Source: Clostridium cellulovorans 743B (lineage in GTDB: Bacteria; Bacillota; Clostridia; Clostridiales; Clostridiaceae). From it: 64,000 nt of DNA. The translations under genes were made by a program, and so were the position numbers. How positions within the stretch are numbered: the first letter of the stretch is position 1; each line of letters opens with the position of its first letter. The notes under the pieces are model-generated. The model saw only the letters and a list, made by a program, of their open reading frames with translations. It made no database searches and was not told where the DNA came from. Shown one piece after another: positions 25,737 to 34,170 of this stretch. The DNA lies in NCBI RefSeq assembly GCF_000145275.1, contig NC_014393.1:4464001-4528000 (forward strand), written 5' to 3'.

Positions 25737-25786
25737 TTAGGTTAAGATATATTGAGAGAGGGCAAACATATCTCAGCCGCACCTAA
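25737..25786 (-). promoter_or_regulatory. Structured leader before rpsM (candidate S4-responsive site)
   Basis: In the rpmJ-rpsM gap TTAGGT (minus 25786-25781) pairs with ACCTAA (25742-25737), and inside it AGATAT (25773-25768) pairs with ATATCT (25750-25745). The loop is G/C-richer than its surroundings. The alpha-operon translational control site of other bacteria lies at this place, but I have not shown a pseudoknot. Confidence 0.45.
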
Positions 25787-25812
25787 AACATTATATCGTA
25801 ATGATCTATAAA

Positions 25813-25926
25813 CTAACCTTGCTTTTGTTTGTGCTTAGGGTTTTCGCAGATTACCATTACTCTGCCTTTTCTCTTAATCACCTTGCACTTTTCGCATATA
25901 GGTTTAACTGATGGTCTTACCTTCAT
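25813..25926 (-). CDS. rpmJ: 50S ribosomal protein L36
   Basis: A 37-residue protein read directly from the gap between infA and rpsM: MKVRPSVKPICEKCKVIK and onward to KHKQKQG. Zinc ligands Cys11, Cys14, Cys27 and His32 are all present, so this is the zinc-containing form. It lies 17 bases behind infA, the classic infA-rpmJ-rpsM order. GGAGGGTTATG-type spacing gives a good ribosome binding site. Confidence 0.97.
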   Translation of the reverse strand: MKVRPSVKPICEKCKVIKRKGRVMVICENPKHKQKQG

Positions 25927-25943
25927 AGCATAACCCTCCTTAA

Positions 25944-26162
25944 TTACTTGGCTCTCCAAGTTATTCTTCCACGAGATAAATCATATGGAGAAAGTTCTAC
26001 TGTAACTTTATCACCTGGTAATATTCTAATAAAATTCATTCTAAGCTTACCAGAAATATGAGCTAATATAATTTGACCACTCTCTAGTTGTACTTTAAAT
26101 GCTGCATTAGGTAATGCTTCTATTACACTACCTTCCATTTCAATAACATCCTCTTTTGCCAT
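25944..26162 (-). CDS. infA: Translation initiation factor IF-1
   Basis: A 72-residue S1-like OB-fold protein of exactly the usual length, starting MAKEDVIEMEG and ending GRITWRAK, both hallmarks of IF-1. It binds the 30S A site and assists IF-2 and IF-3. It is 7 bases behind the KOW-domain gene. Confidence 0.98.
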   Translation of the reverse strand: MAKEDVIEMEGSVIEALPNAAFKVQLESGQIILAHISGKLRMNFIRILPGDKVTVELSPYDLSRGRITWRAK

Positions 26163-26169
26163 AAAGTAA

Positions 26170-26457
26170 TCAAACCTCCTTATCTAATTCTAAAGATTTT
26201 ATAAGTTTTCGGAGCTTTGAGTTAGTGATTGATTTATTATGAAGGTTCTCCACTTCTTCATGAAATCTTACTTCAGTTAATGCTAAGTGTTTTAACTTTT
26301 TCCTTTTTGGATTTTCAAGCTTCCTTGTTGAACCATCCGCTATCATAACATAATTATTATCTATTATATCCAGAATAACGAAAAATCTATCACTATCTCT
26401 TCCTGCTTTTCCCAAAACTACGGTGCCTAACAAGTCCTTTTGGATCAATTTATTCAC
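26170..26457 (-). CDS. KOW-domain RNA-binding protein (L14e/L27e-like)
   Basis: A 95-residue protein encoded between map and infA, a position where many clostridia have a gene annotated as an L14e/L6e/L27e-like or KOW-domain protein. The N-terminal half has the KOW-like pattern LLGTVVLGKAGRDSDRFFVIL, then IADGSTRKLENPKRKK with a basic patch that could bind RNA. It is probably ribosome-associated; the exact role is unknown. Spacing is 2 bases from map and 7 from infA, so it belongs to the operon. Confidence 0.88.
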   Translation of the reverse strand: MNKLIQKDLLGTVVLGKAGRDSDRFFVILDIIDNNYVMIADGSTRKLENPKRKKLKHLALTEVRFHEEVENLHNKSITNSKLRKLIKSLELDKEV

Positions 26458-26459
26458 CT

Positions 26460-27209
26460 CTAGTTACTTAAAGTAAGCAATTCTACTCTATCTTCTAGTA
26501 TTGCTACTGTGTTCTCATAGTGAGCTGAAAGTTTTTTGTCTTTAGTCACCACAGTCCATTCATCATCTAGAGTTACTATATGATGTGTTCCTTCATTAAC
26601 CATTGGTTCTATAGCTAGAACCATACCGCTCTTAAGTCTTAAACCACGTCCACGGATACCAAAGTTTGGAACATTAGGATCTTCATGAAGTTTTCTGCCA
26701 ATCCCATGACCTACAAAATCACGAACAACAGAAAAACCCATGGCTTCGACATGACTTTGTATAGCATAGCCAACATCACCAAGATGACAATTAACTTTGA
26801 TCTCCTCTATACCTTTAAAAAAGCTCTCTCTAGTTACATCAATAAGTTTTTGAGCAGCTTCTGAGATACTTCCTACTGGAAATGTCCTTGCTGCATCACC
26901 ATGAAACCCATCTATAAGAGCTCCACAATCAATACTTATAATATCTCCTTCATTGAGAATCCTTTTGCTTGGTATTCCATGAATAACTTCTTCATTCACT
27001 GAGGAACATATAGATGCTGGGAACCCGTAAAGTCCTTTAAATGACGGTATTGCACCCTGCTTCCTTATAAAATCTTCTGCTATACGATCTATTTCTTCAG
27101 TAGATATTCCAGGTTTAATTACCTCTTCTAGCATCAATAGGGTGTCACCAACTATCTTACCAGCACGTCTCATACACTGAATTTCTGCATCACTCTTAAT
27201 AACTATCAT
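26460..27209 (-). CDS. map: Type I methionine aminopeptidase
   Basis: A 249-residue metalloenzyme that removes the initiator methionine from new proteins. The pita-bread fold's metal ligands can be seen in DCGALIDGFHGDAART, in the HGIGRKLHEDPNVPNFG histidine region, and in the Glu residues of MVLAIEPMVNEG and HYENTVAI. There is no N-terminal zinc-finger extension. Its start codon overlaps the adk stop by one base (TAATG), so the two are translationally coupled. Confidence 0.97.
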   Translation of the reverse strand: MIVIKSDAEIQCMRRAGKIVGDTLLMLEEVIKPGISTEEIDRIAEDFIRKQGAIPSFKGLYGFPASICSSVNEEVIHGIPSKRILNEGDIISIDCGALIDGFHGDAARTFPVGSISEAAQKLIDVTRESFFKGIEEIKVNCHLGDVGYAIQSHVEAMGFSVVRDFVGHGIGRKLHEDPNVPNFGIRGRGLRLKSGMVLAIEPMVNEGTHHIVTLDDEWTVVTKDKKLSAHYENTVAILEDRVELLTLSN

Positions 27210-27859
27210 TATTCGAATCTCTTCAAGACATCTTTAGCTTTATCAAAAACTACATCGATATCTTGTGTTCCATCAATTTCGATAAGTTTATTTTGTGCTG
27301 CATAATAGTCAATTAGTGGTTGAGTTTGTTCATCATATACTTTGAGTCTTTCTTTAACTGTAGCTTCAGTATCATCTTTTCTTTGAACCAATGGTCCTTC
27401 ACACAAATCACATTTTCCTTCAACCTTAGGCGGGTTAAATGTAACATGGTAGCTAGCACCACAGTTTTTACACATTCTTCTACCAGTCATTCTCACAAGT
27501 ATATTTTCTCTTGGAACTTCAATTAACAAAGAACATTCAATTGCTTTATCTAGTTCCTTAAGAAATAAATCTAAAGCTTCTGCTTGAAAAACTGTTCTTG
27601 GAAATCCATCTAAAAGAAAACCTGTTTTGCAGTCTTCTTGCATCAGTCTATCTTTTACTATATCTATAGTTAGTTCATCTGGAACAAGTAATCCTTGATC
27701 TATATATTCCTTAGCTTTTTTTCCTAATGGAGTTTGTTCAGCAATATTTTTTCTAAATATATCTCCAGTAGAAATGTGAGGTATGGAATACTCTTGAACT
27801 ATTTTTTTAGCCTGCGTTCCTTTTCCTGCACCCGGAGGGCCTAGTAGTACTATATTCAA
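27209..27859 (-). CDS. adk: Adenylate kinase, zinc-lid type
   Basis: The enzyme converts ATP and AMP to two ADP. A TTG start at 27859 is chosen: GGAG lies 9 bases upstream, and the product then begins MNIVLLGPPGAGKGTQ and is 216 residues, both as in relatives. The ATG at 27868 would leave only about 3 bases to that site. The P-loop is at 7-15. The LID domain carries a zinc site of Cys130, Cys133, Cys150 and Cys153. The order secY-adk-map is standard. Confidence 0.96.
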   Translation of the reverse strand: MNIVLLGPPGAGKGTQAKKIVQEYSIPHISTGDIFRKNIAEQTPLGKKAKEYIDQGLLVPDELTIDIVKDRLMQEDCKTGFLLDGFPRTVFQAEALDLFLKELDKAIECSLLIEVPRENILVRMTGRRMCKNCGASYHVTFNPPKVEGKCDLCEGPLVQRKDDTEATVKERLKVYDEQTQPLIDYYAAQNKLIEIDGTQDIDVVFDKAKDVLKRFE

Positions 27860-27887
27860 ACCGTTCATCTCCACTACATCAAAAATT

Positions 27888-29171
27888 TTATCTCTTTAAG
27901 AATCCGCCATAATGACGCATTACTAATTGTGACTCTAATGTTTTAACAGTTTCAATTGAAACACTTACTAGAATCAATAATCCAGTACTACCTAAGGATA
28001 AATCCCTAAAGCTAGTTGAAGATTCTAATACTAGTGGGAATATAGCTATTAAAGCTGCAAAAGTTCCCGCTATTATCGATACTCTTGAAAGTACTTTTTC
28101 AATATGAAGTCTTGTGTCTTCACCTGGTCTAACACCTGGGATAAATCCTGCAGATTTATGTATATTCTCTGCCATTTCATCAGCTTTATAGATGATTTGA
28201 GTGTAGAACCATGTAAAGAATATAATTAAAACAATATATGTTATGTTGTATGCACCAGAGTTATATTTAAAAATATTAAACCATTTGTCTGAGTTTATCC
28301 ATACTGCAAATGTACTATTTGGGAAGAAATTTCCGATAGTAGCTGGAAGTCTCATAAATGACATGGCAAATATTATTGAAATAACTACTGAAGCTGTCAA
28401 GTTAAATGGTAAGTTAGAATTTTGCTTGAAATGTCTTCCGTTTGCCTTAGATGCATATTGAATTGGGATTCTTCTTTCCGCTAAAGTCATTACTATAACT
28501 GAAATTAATAGGGCAATTAGAATTGCACCTAATATTATAACTTCTAATGGAGTTACTTGTTCATTTGTAACTTGAGAGTTAATTCTAAGCACTGAATCTG
28601 GTACTCTTGAAATAATACCAAATGCTATAATTAACGATACACCGTTACCAAATCCTTTTACAGTTATTTGATCGCCAAGCCATACTAAGAATACAGAACC
28701 AGCTGTCAATGTTAGCATTATCATAGCGACATTAAATTTTGAGTAATCGTCGATAGCTCCTAGTTGAGTCATGATAGCATATATACCATAAGACTGAATT
28801 ACAGCAAACACTACTGATATATATTTAGTATATTTCTGAATTTTCTTTCTTCCTTCTTCACCTTCCTTAGAAAGATTTTCTAAGTGAGGTATAGCAACAG
28901 TTAATAGTTGCATAATAATAGAAGTATTAATATAAGGCATTACGCCTAGTGCAAAAATACTACTTTGCTTTAGTGCTCCACCATTCATTAGATCATAAAA
29001 ACCTAATAAATTATTCGAATTAGTATCCATGACTTTCATCAACGCATCTTTGTTAACGCCAGGAACAGGAATATAATTTCCTATCCTGAACACTACTAAC
29101 ATTAACAAAGTGAAGATTATTTTTCCTCTTATGTCCTTAACTTTCCATGCATTACGTAAGGTTGACAACAT
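27888..29171 (-). CDS. secY: Protein translocase subunit SecY
   Basis: The 427-residue channel of the Sec translocon, with ten predicted membrane helices. Family signatures are FRIGNYIPVPGV near the N-terminus, the plug-region FALGVMPYINTSIIMQLL, and RPGEDT in the C-terminal cytoplasmic loop. SecE is encoded elsewhere in this window. It starts one base after rplO ends. Confidence 0.98.
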   Translation of the reverse strand: MLSTLRNAWKVKDIRGKIIFTLLMLVVFRIGNYIPVPGVNKDALMKVMDTNSNNLLGFYDLMNGGALKQSSIFALGVMPYINTSIIMQLLTVAIPHLENLSKEGEEGRKKIQKYTKYISVVFAVIQSYGIYAIMTQLGAIDDYSKFNVAMIMLTLTAGSVFLVWLGDQITVKGFGNGVSLIIAFGIISRVPDSVLRINSQVTNEQVTPLEVIILGAILIALLISVIVMTLAERRIPIQYASKANGRHFKQNSNLPFNLTASVVISIIFAMSFMRLPATIGNFFPNSTFAVWINSDKWFNIFKYNSGAYNITYIVLIIFFTWFYTQIIYKADEMAENIHKSAGFIPGVRPGEDTRLHIEKVLSRVSIIAGTFAALIAIFPLVLESSTSFRDLSLGSTGLLILVSVSIETVKTLESQLVMRHYGGFLKR

Positions 29172-29172
29172 A

Positions 29173-29613
29173 TTAGATCACCTCAGCTTTTCCTCCAGCA
29201 GCTTCTATCTTTTCAGCGGCTGTTTTAGAAAATTTATGAGCTTTTATTGTTAAGCTCTTAGTTAATTCGCCGTTTCCTAAGATTTTAACGCCATCATTTA
29301 TTTTTCCAATAATACCGTTTTGGATTAACAATTCTGGTGTTACTTCTGTTCCATTTTCAAATACATTTAATCTATCAACGTTTATCGCTGTTATTTCTTT
29401 AGCAAAAATATTGGTAAATCCTCTCTTAGGTAATCTTCTGTATAAAGGCATTTGACCTCCTTCGAAGCCTGGTCTAACTCCACCACCTGTTCTAGAGTTT
29501 TGACCCTTTTCACCTTTACCTGAATTTCTTCCTAAGCCTGATCCTGTACCTCTACCAACTCTTTTTGGAGCTTTCTTTGAGCCAGCAGCTGGTTTTAATG
29601 TATGAAGTTTCAT
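29173..29613 (-). CDS. rplO: 50S ribosomal protein L15
   Basis: A 146-residue protein with the Gly/Arg-rich extended N-terminus (RVGRGTGSGLGRNSGKG and GGGVRPGFEGGQMPLYRR) that threads into 23S rRNA, then a globular C-terminal domain. It lies between rpmD and secY in the spc operon. Confidence 0.98.
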   Translation of the reverse strand: MKLHTLKPAAGSKKAPKRVGRGTGSGLGRNSGKGEKGQNSRTGGGVRPGFEGGQMPLYRRLPKRGFTNIFAKEITAINVDRLNVFENGTEVTPELLIQNGIIGKINDGVKILGNGELTKSLTIKAHKFSKTAAEKIEAAGGKAEVI

Positions 29614-29630
29614 ATTCTCTACACCTCCCC

Positions 29631-29810
29631 TTAAGCTTCTTCAACTTTTAAAAGATAAGAAACTTTATTGATCATACCTCTTATTTGAGGAGTTTCTTCT
29701 TTAATTACGGATTGACCAATCTTTTTTAGACCAAGAGCATTAACAGTAGCAATATGGTCTTTTTTTCTACCAATAGTACTTCTAAATAAAGTAACTTTTA
29801 CATTAGCCAT
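29631..29810 (-). CDS. rpmD: 50S ribosomal protein L30
   Basis: A 59-residue protein read from the gap between rpsE and rplO. It starts MANVKVTLFRSTIGRKKDH and ends VSYLLKVEEA, the ferredoxin-like L30 fold with the conserved GLKKIGQSV segment. Length and position (rpsE-rpmD-rplO) are standard. A GGAGG site precedes the ATG. Confidence 0.97.
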   Translation of the reverse strand: MANVKVTLFRSTIGRKKDHIATVNALGLKKIGQSVIKEETPQIRGMINKVSYLLKVEEA

Positions 29811-29822
29811 TGTTAATTCCTC

Positions 29823-30320
29823 CTAACCTATTATTTCTTCAACAGTCTTACCTCTTAAAGCGGCAATTTCTTCAACTGTTCTCATATTGCTTAATGCATT
29901 TATTGTTGCATTAACCATGTTTTTTGGATTTTTAGAACCTAAAGATTTAGCTCTAACATCCTTAATTCCTGCTAATTCAAGAACTATTCTTGCTGGACCT
30001 CCAGCGATAATTCCTGTACCTTCTGTAGCTGGCATAACAAGTACTCTACCTCTTCCGAATTCTCCTTCAAAAGTATGAGGCACTGTATTTCCTACTACTG
30101 ATACTTTTACTAAATTCTTTTTAGCATCTTCGATGCCTTTTCTGATTGCTTCTGGGATTTCAACTGATTTACCTGTTCCAACACCAACGTGTCCGTTTTC
30201 GTCGCCTACTACTACTAGTACGCTAAATCTAAAGTTTCTACCACCTTTAACAACCTTAGCAACTCTGTTTATATGAACAACCTTTTCTTTAAGGTCTAAT
30301 GTGCTAGGATCAATTTTCAC
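29823..30320 (-). CDS. rpsE: 30S ribosomal protein S5
   Basis: A 165-residue protein with the double-stranded-RNA-binding-like N-domain (VVKGGRNFRFSVLVVVGDENGHVGVG) and the S5 C-terminal domain (LVMPATEGTGIIAGGPAR). S5 helps translational fidelity and mRNA unwinding at the entry channel. It lies 18 bases behind rplR. Confidence 0.98.
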   Translation of the reverse strand: MKIDPSTLDLKEKVVHINRVAKVVKGGRNFRFSVLVVVGDENGHVGVGTGKSVEIPEAIRKGIEDAKKNLVKVSVVGNTVPHTFEGEFGRGRVLVMPATEGTGIIAGGPARIVLELAGIKDVRAKSLGSKNPKNMVNATINALSNMRTVEEIAALRGKTVEEIIG

Positions 30321-30338
30321 GAAGTTTCCCTCCTTTTA

Positions 30339-30698
30339 TTAGAATATTAAGCCAGCTTCTCTTGCTGCGTCTGCTAATTCTTTAACTCTTCCGTGGTAAA
30401 CATAACCACCTCTGTCGAATACAACAGTTTTTATTCCGTTTTCTAATGCCTTTTTAGCTACTAATTCTCCAACTTTTTTTGCTGCTTCCTTATTGCTTCC
30501 TAGGCCTTCAAAGTTTTTATCTAAAGATGATGCTGAAACTACAGTAACACCTTTTACGTCATCTATAATTTGAGCATATATGTTCTTCTCACTTCTAAAA
30601 ACAGCTAATCTAGGTCTTTCAGCTGTACCAGCTATGTTCTTACGAACTCTTCTGTGACGCTTAACTCTAGCTTCTGCTCTATCCTTTTTGCTAATCAT
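30339..30698 (-). CDS. rplR: 50S ribosomal protein L18
   Basis: A 119-residue 5S rRNA-binding protein, starting MISKKDRAEARVKRHRR at ATG 30698 with AAAGGAG nine bases upstream; a GTG at 30707 is in frame but too close to that site. The motif RPRLAVFRSEKNIYAQIIDD is typical, and the C-terminus is YHGRVKELADAAREAGLIF. Confidence 0.97.
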   Translation of the reverse strand: MISKKDRAEARVKRHRRVRKNIAGTAERPRLAVFRSEKNIYAQIIDDVKGVTVVSASSLDKNFEGLGSNKEAAKKVGELVAKKALENGIKTVVFDRGGYVYHGRVKELADAAREAGLIF

Positions 30699-30719
30699 TG
30701 AATTCACTCCTTTCTAAGA

Positions 30720-31259
30720 TTACTTACCTGTTTTACCTTCCTTACGTCTAACAACTTCATCAGAGTACTTAATACCTTTACCTTTGTAAGGTTCTGGTTT
30801 TCTCCAAGTTCTGATATCAGCTGCTACAGATCCAACTAATTCTTTATCAATTCCCATAACTTTAATATGGTTTGCATCTGGAAGTTCAAAAGTAATACCA
30901 TCTACTGGGTCTATTTCAACTGGATGTGAATATCCAAGGCTTAAAACTAATCCTTTTCCCTTAGCTTGTGCTCTGTAACCAACTCCGATTAACTCAAGAG
31001 TTTTTACAAACCCTTCATTAACGCCTGTTACCATGTTGTTTATAAGAGCTCTTGTTAAACCGTGTAAAGCTCTGTGTTCTTTAACATCGCTTGGTCTTGT
31101 AACAACAACGCTGTTATCAACAGTCTCTATTTTAATGTCTTTGTGCATAGCTTTTGTTAGCTCACCTTTAGGTCCTTTTACTGTAACAACGTTCTCTGGT
31201 GTTACAGTAAAAGTTACACCGTTAGGAATAGCTACTGGAAGCTTACCTACTCTTGACAT
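30720..31259 (-). CDS. rplF: 50S ribosomal protein L6
   Basis: A 179-residue protein made of two similar alpha/beta domains. The C-terminal signature GIDKELVGSVAADIRTWRKP and PYKGKGIKY are as in other bacteria. L6 lies near the factor-binding site of the large subunit. Confidence 0.98.
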   Translation of the reverse strand: MSRVGKLPVAIPNGVTFTVTPENVVTVKGPKGELTKAMHKDIKIETVDNSVVVTRPSDVKEHRALHGLTRALINNMVTGVNEGFVKTLELIGVGYRAQAKGKGLVLSLGYSHPVEIDPVDGITFELPDANHIKVMGIDKELVGSVAADIRTWRKPEPYKGKGIKYSDEVVRRKEGKTGK

Positions 31260-31294
31260 AATTGCACCTCCTGTATTATTGAGTTTAATCTAAA

Positions 31295-31693
31295 TTACCA
31301 AACGTAACAGATTACTTCTCCACCTAATCCTAATTTTCTTGCATCTTTATCAGTTAATATACCTTTTGAAGTTGAGATAATCGCAACTCCTAAGCCGTTT
31401 AATACTTGAGGAATTTCTTCCTTTCTGCAGTAAACTCTTAAACCTGGCTTAGATATTCTCTTTAAACCAGTTATAGTTCTAGTTTTATCTGAACCATATT
31501 TTAATGCTATTCTTAGCATAGGAACTATTCCATCATTATATTCTTCTATATCTTTAACGTAACCTTCTTGTAAAAGTAAGTTAGCGATAGCCTTCTTTAC
31601 ATTTGAAGAAGGAACTTCAACCACTTCGTGTCTCGCAGTATTAGCATTTCTTATACGTGTTAGCAAATCTGCTATTGGATCTGTCATAACCAT
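31295..31693 (-). CDS. rpsH: 30S ribosomal protein S8
   Basis: A 132-residue 16S-binding protein, starting MVMTDPIADLLTRIRNAN at ATG 31693, eight bases after AGGAGG; the second ATG (31687) would be too far. The C-terminal signature ISTSKGILTDKDARKLGLGGEVICYVW is intact. In some bacteria S8 represses the spc operon by binding near rplE. Confidence 0.98.
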   Translation of the reverse strand: MVMTDPIADLLTRIRNANTARHEVVEVPSSNVKKAIANLLLQEGYVKDIEEYNDGIVPMLRIALKYGSDKTRTITGLKRISKPGLRVYCRKEEIPQVLNGLGVAIISTSKGILTDKDARKLGLGGEVICYVW

Positions 31694-31725
31694 TAATAGT
31701 GCCTCCTTTCATACAACTACTTATA

Positions 31726-31911
31726 TTACCAGCTAGCTTTTCTACAACCTGGTATTTCACCTTTATAGGCAAGTTCTCTAAAACATATTCTGCAGATACC
31801 ATATTTCTTTAATACTGAATGTGGTCTTCCACATAATCTGCATCTTGTATATGCTCTAGTAGAATACTTAGGTTCTTTGTTCCACTTTTCAACTATTGCT
31901 TTACGTGCCAC
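31726..31911 (-). CDS. rpsN: 30S ribosomal protein S14, zinc-binding type
   Basis: A 61-residue S14 of the short, zinc-containing (type Z) kind: Cys24, Cys27, Cys40 and Cys43 form the zinc site within CRLCGRPHSVLKKYGICRIC. The longer zinc-free paralogue is not in the window. It lies between rplE and rpsH. Confidence 0.98.
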   Translation of the reverse strand: MARKAIVEKWNKEPKYSTRAYTRCRLCGRPHSVLKKYGICRICFRELAYKGEIPGCRKASW

Positions 31912-31926
31912 AGTATTCCCTCCTTA

Positions 31927-32469
31927 TTATTGTGCGAATGGCATTCCAAGATATCTTAATAACTCTCTAGCTTCTTCATCTGTCTTAGCAGTAGTTACAA
32001 ATATAATGTCCATACCTCTTACTTTATCGACCTTATCGTACTCAATTTCTGGGAAAATTAATTGTTCTTTAATTCCTAAAGCATAGTTTCCTCTGCCGTC
32101 AAAAGCCTTGCTTGAAACTCCTCTAAAGTCTCTAACTCTTGGTAATGCTACGTTCATTAATTTGTCAGCGAATTCAAACATTCTATCTTTTCTTAATGTA
32201 ACTTTGCATCCGATAGGCATATTTTCTCTTAACTTAAAGTTCGCTACTGATTTCTTAGCTCTTGTTAAGATTACTTTTTGACCAGCAATGATTTCTAAAT
32301 CTCTTACAGCTGATTCTAAAACTTTAGCATTATCTTTAGCTTCGCCTACGCCCATGTTTATAATTATTTTTTCAAGCTTTGGAACTTCCATAATATTTTT
32401 ATATCCGAACTTTTCCATTAAAGCTTTTACAACTTCATTTTCATACTTTTCTTTAAGTCTTGGACTCAT
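31927..32469 (-). CDS. rplE: 50S ribosomal protein L5
   Basis: A 180-residue 5S rRNA-binding protein starting at ATG 32469, eight bases behind AGGAGG; a TTG directly before it is not needed. Motifs KIIINMGVGEAKDN and LPRVRDFRGVSSKAFDGRGNY are characteristic. L5 contacts P-site tRNA and bridges to S13. Confidence 0.98.
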   Translation of the reverse strand: MSPRLKEKYENEVVKALMEKFGYKNIMEVPKLEKIIINMGVGEAKDNAKVLESAVRDLEIIAGQKVILTRAKKSVANFKLRENMPIGCKVTLRKDRMFEFADKLMNVALPRVRDFRGVSSKAFDGRGNYALGIKEQLIFPEIEYDKVDKVRGMDIIFVTTAKTDEEARELLRYLGMPFAQ

Positions 32470-32490
32470 CAAATTGCCCTCCTTTCAAGA

Positions 32491-32808
32491 TTAAAGTGTT
32501 TTACCACATTTCTTACAAACTCTAACTTTTGATCCGTCTTCTTGAATCTTATTGCTAATTCTTGTAGCTTTCTTACAGCTATCACAGAACAACATAACTT
32601 TAGCACTGTTGATCGCTGCTTCAGCTTTAACTATACCACCTTGCATATTTGCTCTGTTTGGTTTTTGATGTTTAGTTACTACATTTACATCTTTAACTAA
32701 AACAGTTCCCTTTTTAGGATATACTGCAAGAACTTCACTGATTTTACCTTTATCTTTACCTGAGATAACAACAACTTTGTCACTCTTTCTTACATGTATC
32801 TTGCTCAC
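32491..32808 (-). CDS. rplX: 50S ribosomal protein L24
   Basis: A 105-residue assembly initiator with an N-terminal KOW domain (VVISGKDKGKISEVLAVYP). The C-terminal half has two CxxC pairs (CDSCKK and CKKCGK), which look like a small zinc ribbon found in many Gram-positive L24 proteins. It lies between rplN and rplE. Confidence 0.98.
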   Translation of the reverse strand: MSKIHVRKSDKVVVISGKDKGKISEVLAVYPKKGTVLVKDVNVVTKHQKPNRANMQGGIVKAEAAINSAKVMLFCDSCKKATRISNKIQEDGSKVRVCKKCGKTL

Positions 32809-32826
32809 TTAAGCCACCTCCCTATA

Positions 32827-33195
32827 TTATAGAACTTCTGGTGCTAGTGATAAGATTTTATTGAATTCCTTATCTCTTAATTCCCTAGCAACTGGTCCGA
32901 ATATACGAGTTCCTCTTGGTTGTTTATCTTCTTTAATGATAACCGCAGCATTCTCGTCGAACTTTATATATGAACCATCTTGTCTTCTTAATCCTTTAAC
33001 TGATCTAACGATAACAGCCTTTACAACATCGCCTTTCTTTACAACTCCACCTGGTGTTGCACTTTTAACGCTAGCGACTATAATGTCTCCGATGTTTCCC
33101 CATTTTCTGTGAGATCCACCTAATACTCTGATACACATAATTTCTTTAGCACCTGAGTTATCTGCAACTTTTAATAATGTTTGTTGCTGAATCAT
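32827..33195 (-). CDS. rplN: 50S ribosomal protein L14
   Basis: A 122-residue protein, exactly the bacterial standard. It starts MIQQQTLLKVADNSGAKEIM and ends RDKEFNKILSLAPEVL. L14 forms an inter-subunit bridge with 16S helix 14. Confidence 0.98.
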   Translation of the reverse strand: MIQQQTLLKVADNSGAKEIMCIRVLGGSHRKWGNIGDIIVASVKSATPGGVVKKGDVVKAVIVRSVKGLRRQDGSYIKFDENAAVIIKEDKQPRGTRIFGPVARELRDKEFNKILSLAPEVL

Positions 33196-33223
33196 GTAAA
33201 AACCCTCCTTTCAGTTTTAAAGC

Positions 33224-33478
33224 CTACTTAGCTTTTTCAACTATCTTAACAAGTCTCCAATTTTTGTCTTTTGACAATGGTCTAGTTTCCATAATTTCTA
33301 CTCTATCATTAACGTTTGCTTCGTTATTTTCATCATGAACTTTGAATTTAGTAGTTCTATTAACTGTTTTTCCGTATAATGGGTGACGCACTTTAGTTTC
33401 AACAGCAACTACAATTGTCTTATTCATTTTATCTGAAACAACTCTACCGATTCTTGTTTTTCTCATTGTTCTTTCCAC
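33224..33478 (-). CDS. rpsQ: 30S ribosomal protein S17
   Basis: An 84-residue OB-fold protein. The start is GTG 33478 (MERTMRKTRIGRVVSDKMNKT), eight bases after AGGAGG; an internal ATG four codons on is too far from that site. The conserved core KTIVVAVETKVRHPLYGK is present. Confidence 0.97.
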   Translation of the reverse strand: MERTMRKTRIGRVVSDKMNKTIVVAVETKVRHPLYGKTVNRTTKFKVHDENNEANVNDRVEIMETRPLSKDKNWRLVKIVEKAK

Positions 33479-33505
33479 GGCACAGACCTCCTTTCAAAGT
33501 ATCGA

Positions 33506-33718
33506 TTATTGTTCAACAGCCTTCAATTCATCTTCTCTTAGGATGGTTTTAATTTGGGCTATTGATTTTTTAACTTCTCTGATTCTCATAGGATTCTCTA
33601 ATTGGCCTGTAGCTAATTGGAATCTTAAGTTAAAAAGCTCTTTCTTAAGATCAGCTAAGTTAGCATTTAAGTCTTGAGCTGAACTTTCTCTTAACTCTTG
33701 TAACTTGTTAGCCTTCAT
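33506..33718 (-). CDS. rpmC: 50S ribosomal protein L29
   Basis: A 70-residue two-helix protein at the exit tunnel, with the typical LKKELFNLRFQLATGQLENPMRIREVKKSIAQI. Its ATG overlaps the rplP stop by one base, indicating coupled translation. Confidence 0.97.
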   Translation of the reverse strand: MKANKLQELRESSAQDLNANLADLKKELFNLRFQLATGQLENPMRIREVKKSIAQIKTILREDELKAVEQ

Positions 33719-34152
33719 TATTTCTCACCACCCATTTCCTCAAAGTCTTTTCTTGTTACAAATTTAGTTTTTATAGGAAGCTTATGAGAAGCTAGTCTCA
33801 TTGCCTCTCTAGCAGTTTCTTCATTAACACCTGATAATTCGAATAACACTCTACCTGGTTTAACAACTGCTACCCAATACTCTGGTGAACCTTTACCGGA
33901 ACCCATACGAGTTTCAGCTGGTTTTTCAGTGATTGGCTTATCTGGGAAAATCTTTATCCAAAGTTTTCCTCCTCTTCTGATGTATCTATTTATCGCGATT
34001 CTGGCAGCTTCTATTTGATTGCTTGTAATCCAACCACATTCTGTAGCTTGAATTGCATAATCTCCGTATGCTATAAAGTTTCCTCTAGTAGCTTTACCTC
34101 TCATTCTGCCCTTTTGCACTTTACGATGCTTAACTCTTTTAGGCATTAACAT
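33718..34152 (-). CDS. rplP: 50S ribosomal protein L16
   Basis: A 144-residue protein that organises the A-site tRNA region. It begins MLMPKRVKHRKVQKGRM from ATG 34152, nine bases after AGGAGG; ATG 34146 is less well placed. The signature RRGGKLWIKIFPDKPITEKP and KPGRVLFELSGV are present. Confidence 0.98.
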   Translation of the reverse strand: MLMPKRVKHRKVQKGRMRGKATRGNFIAYGDYAIQATECGWITSNQIEAARIAINRYIRRGGKLWIKIFPDKPITEKPAETRMGSGKGSPEYWVAVVKPGRVLFELSGVNEETAREAMRLASHKLPIKTKFVTRKDFEEMGGEK

Positions 34153-34170
34153 ATCAGATTTCCTCCTTCC

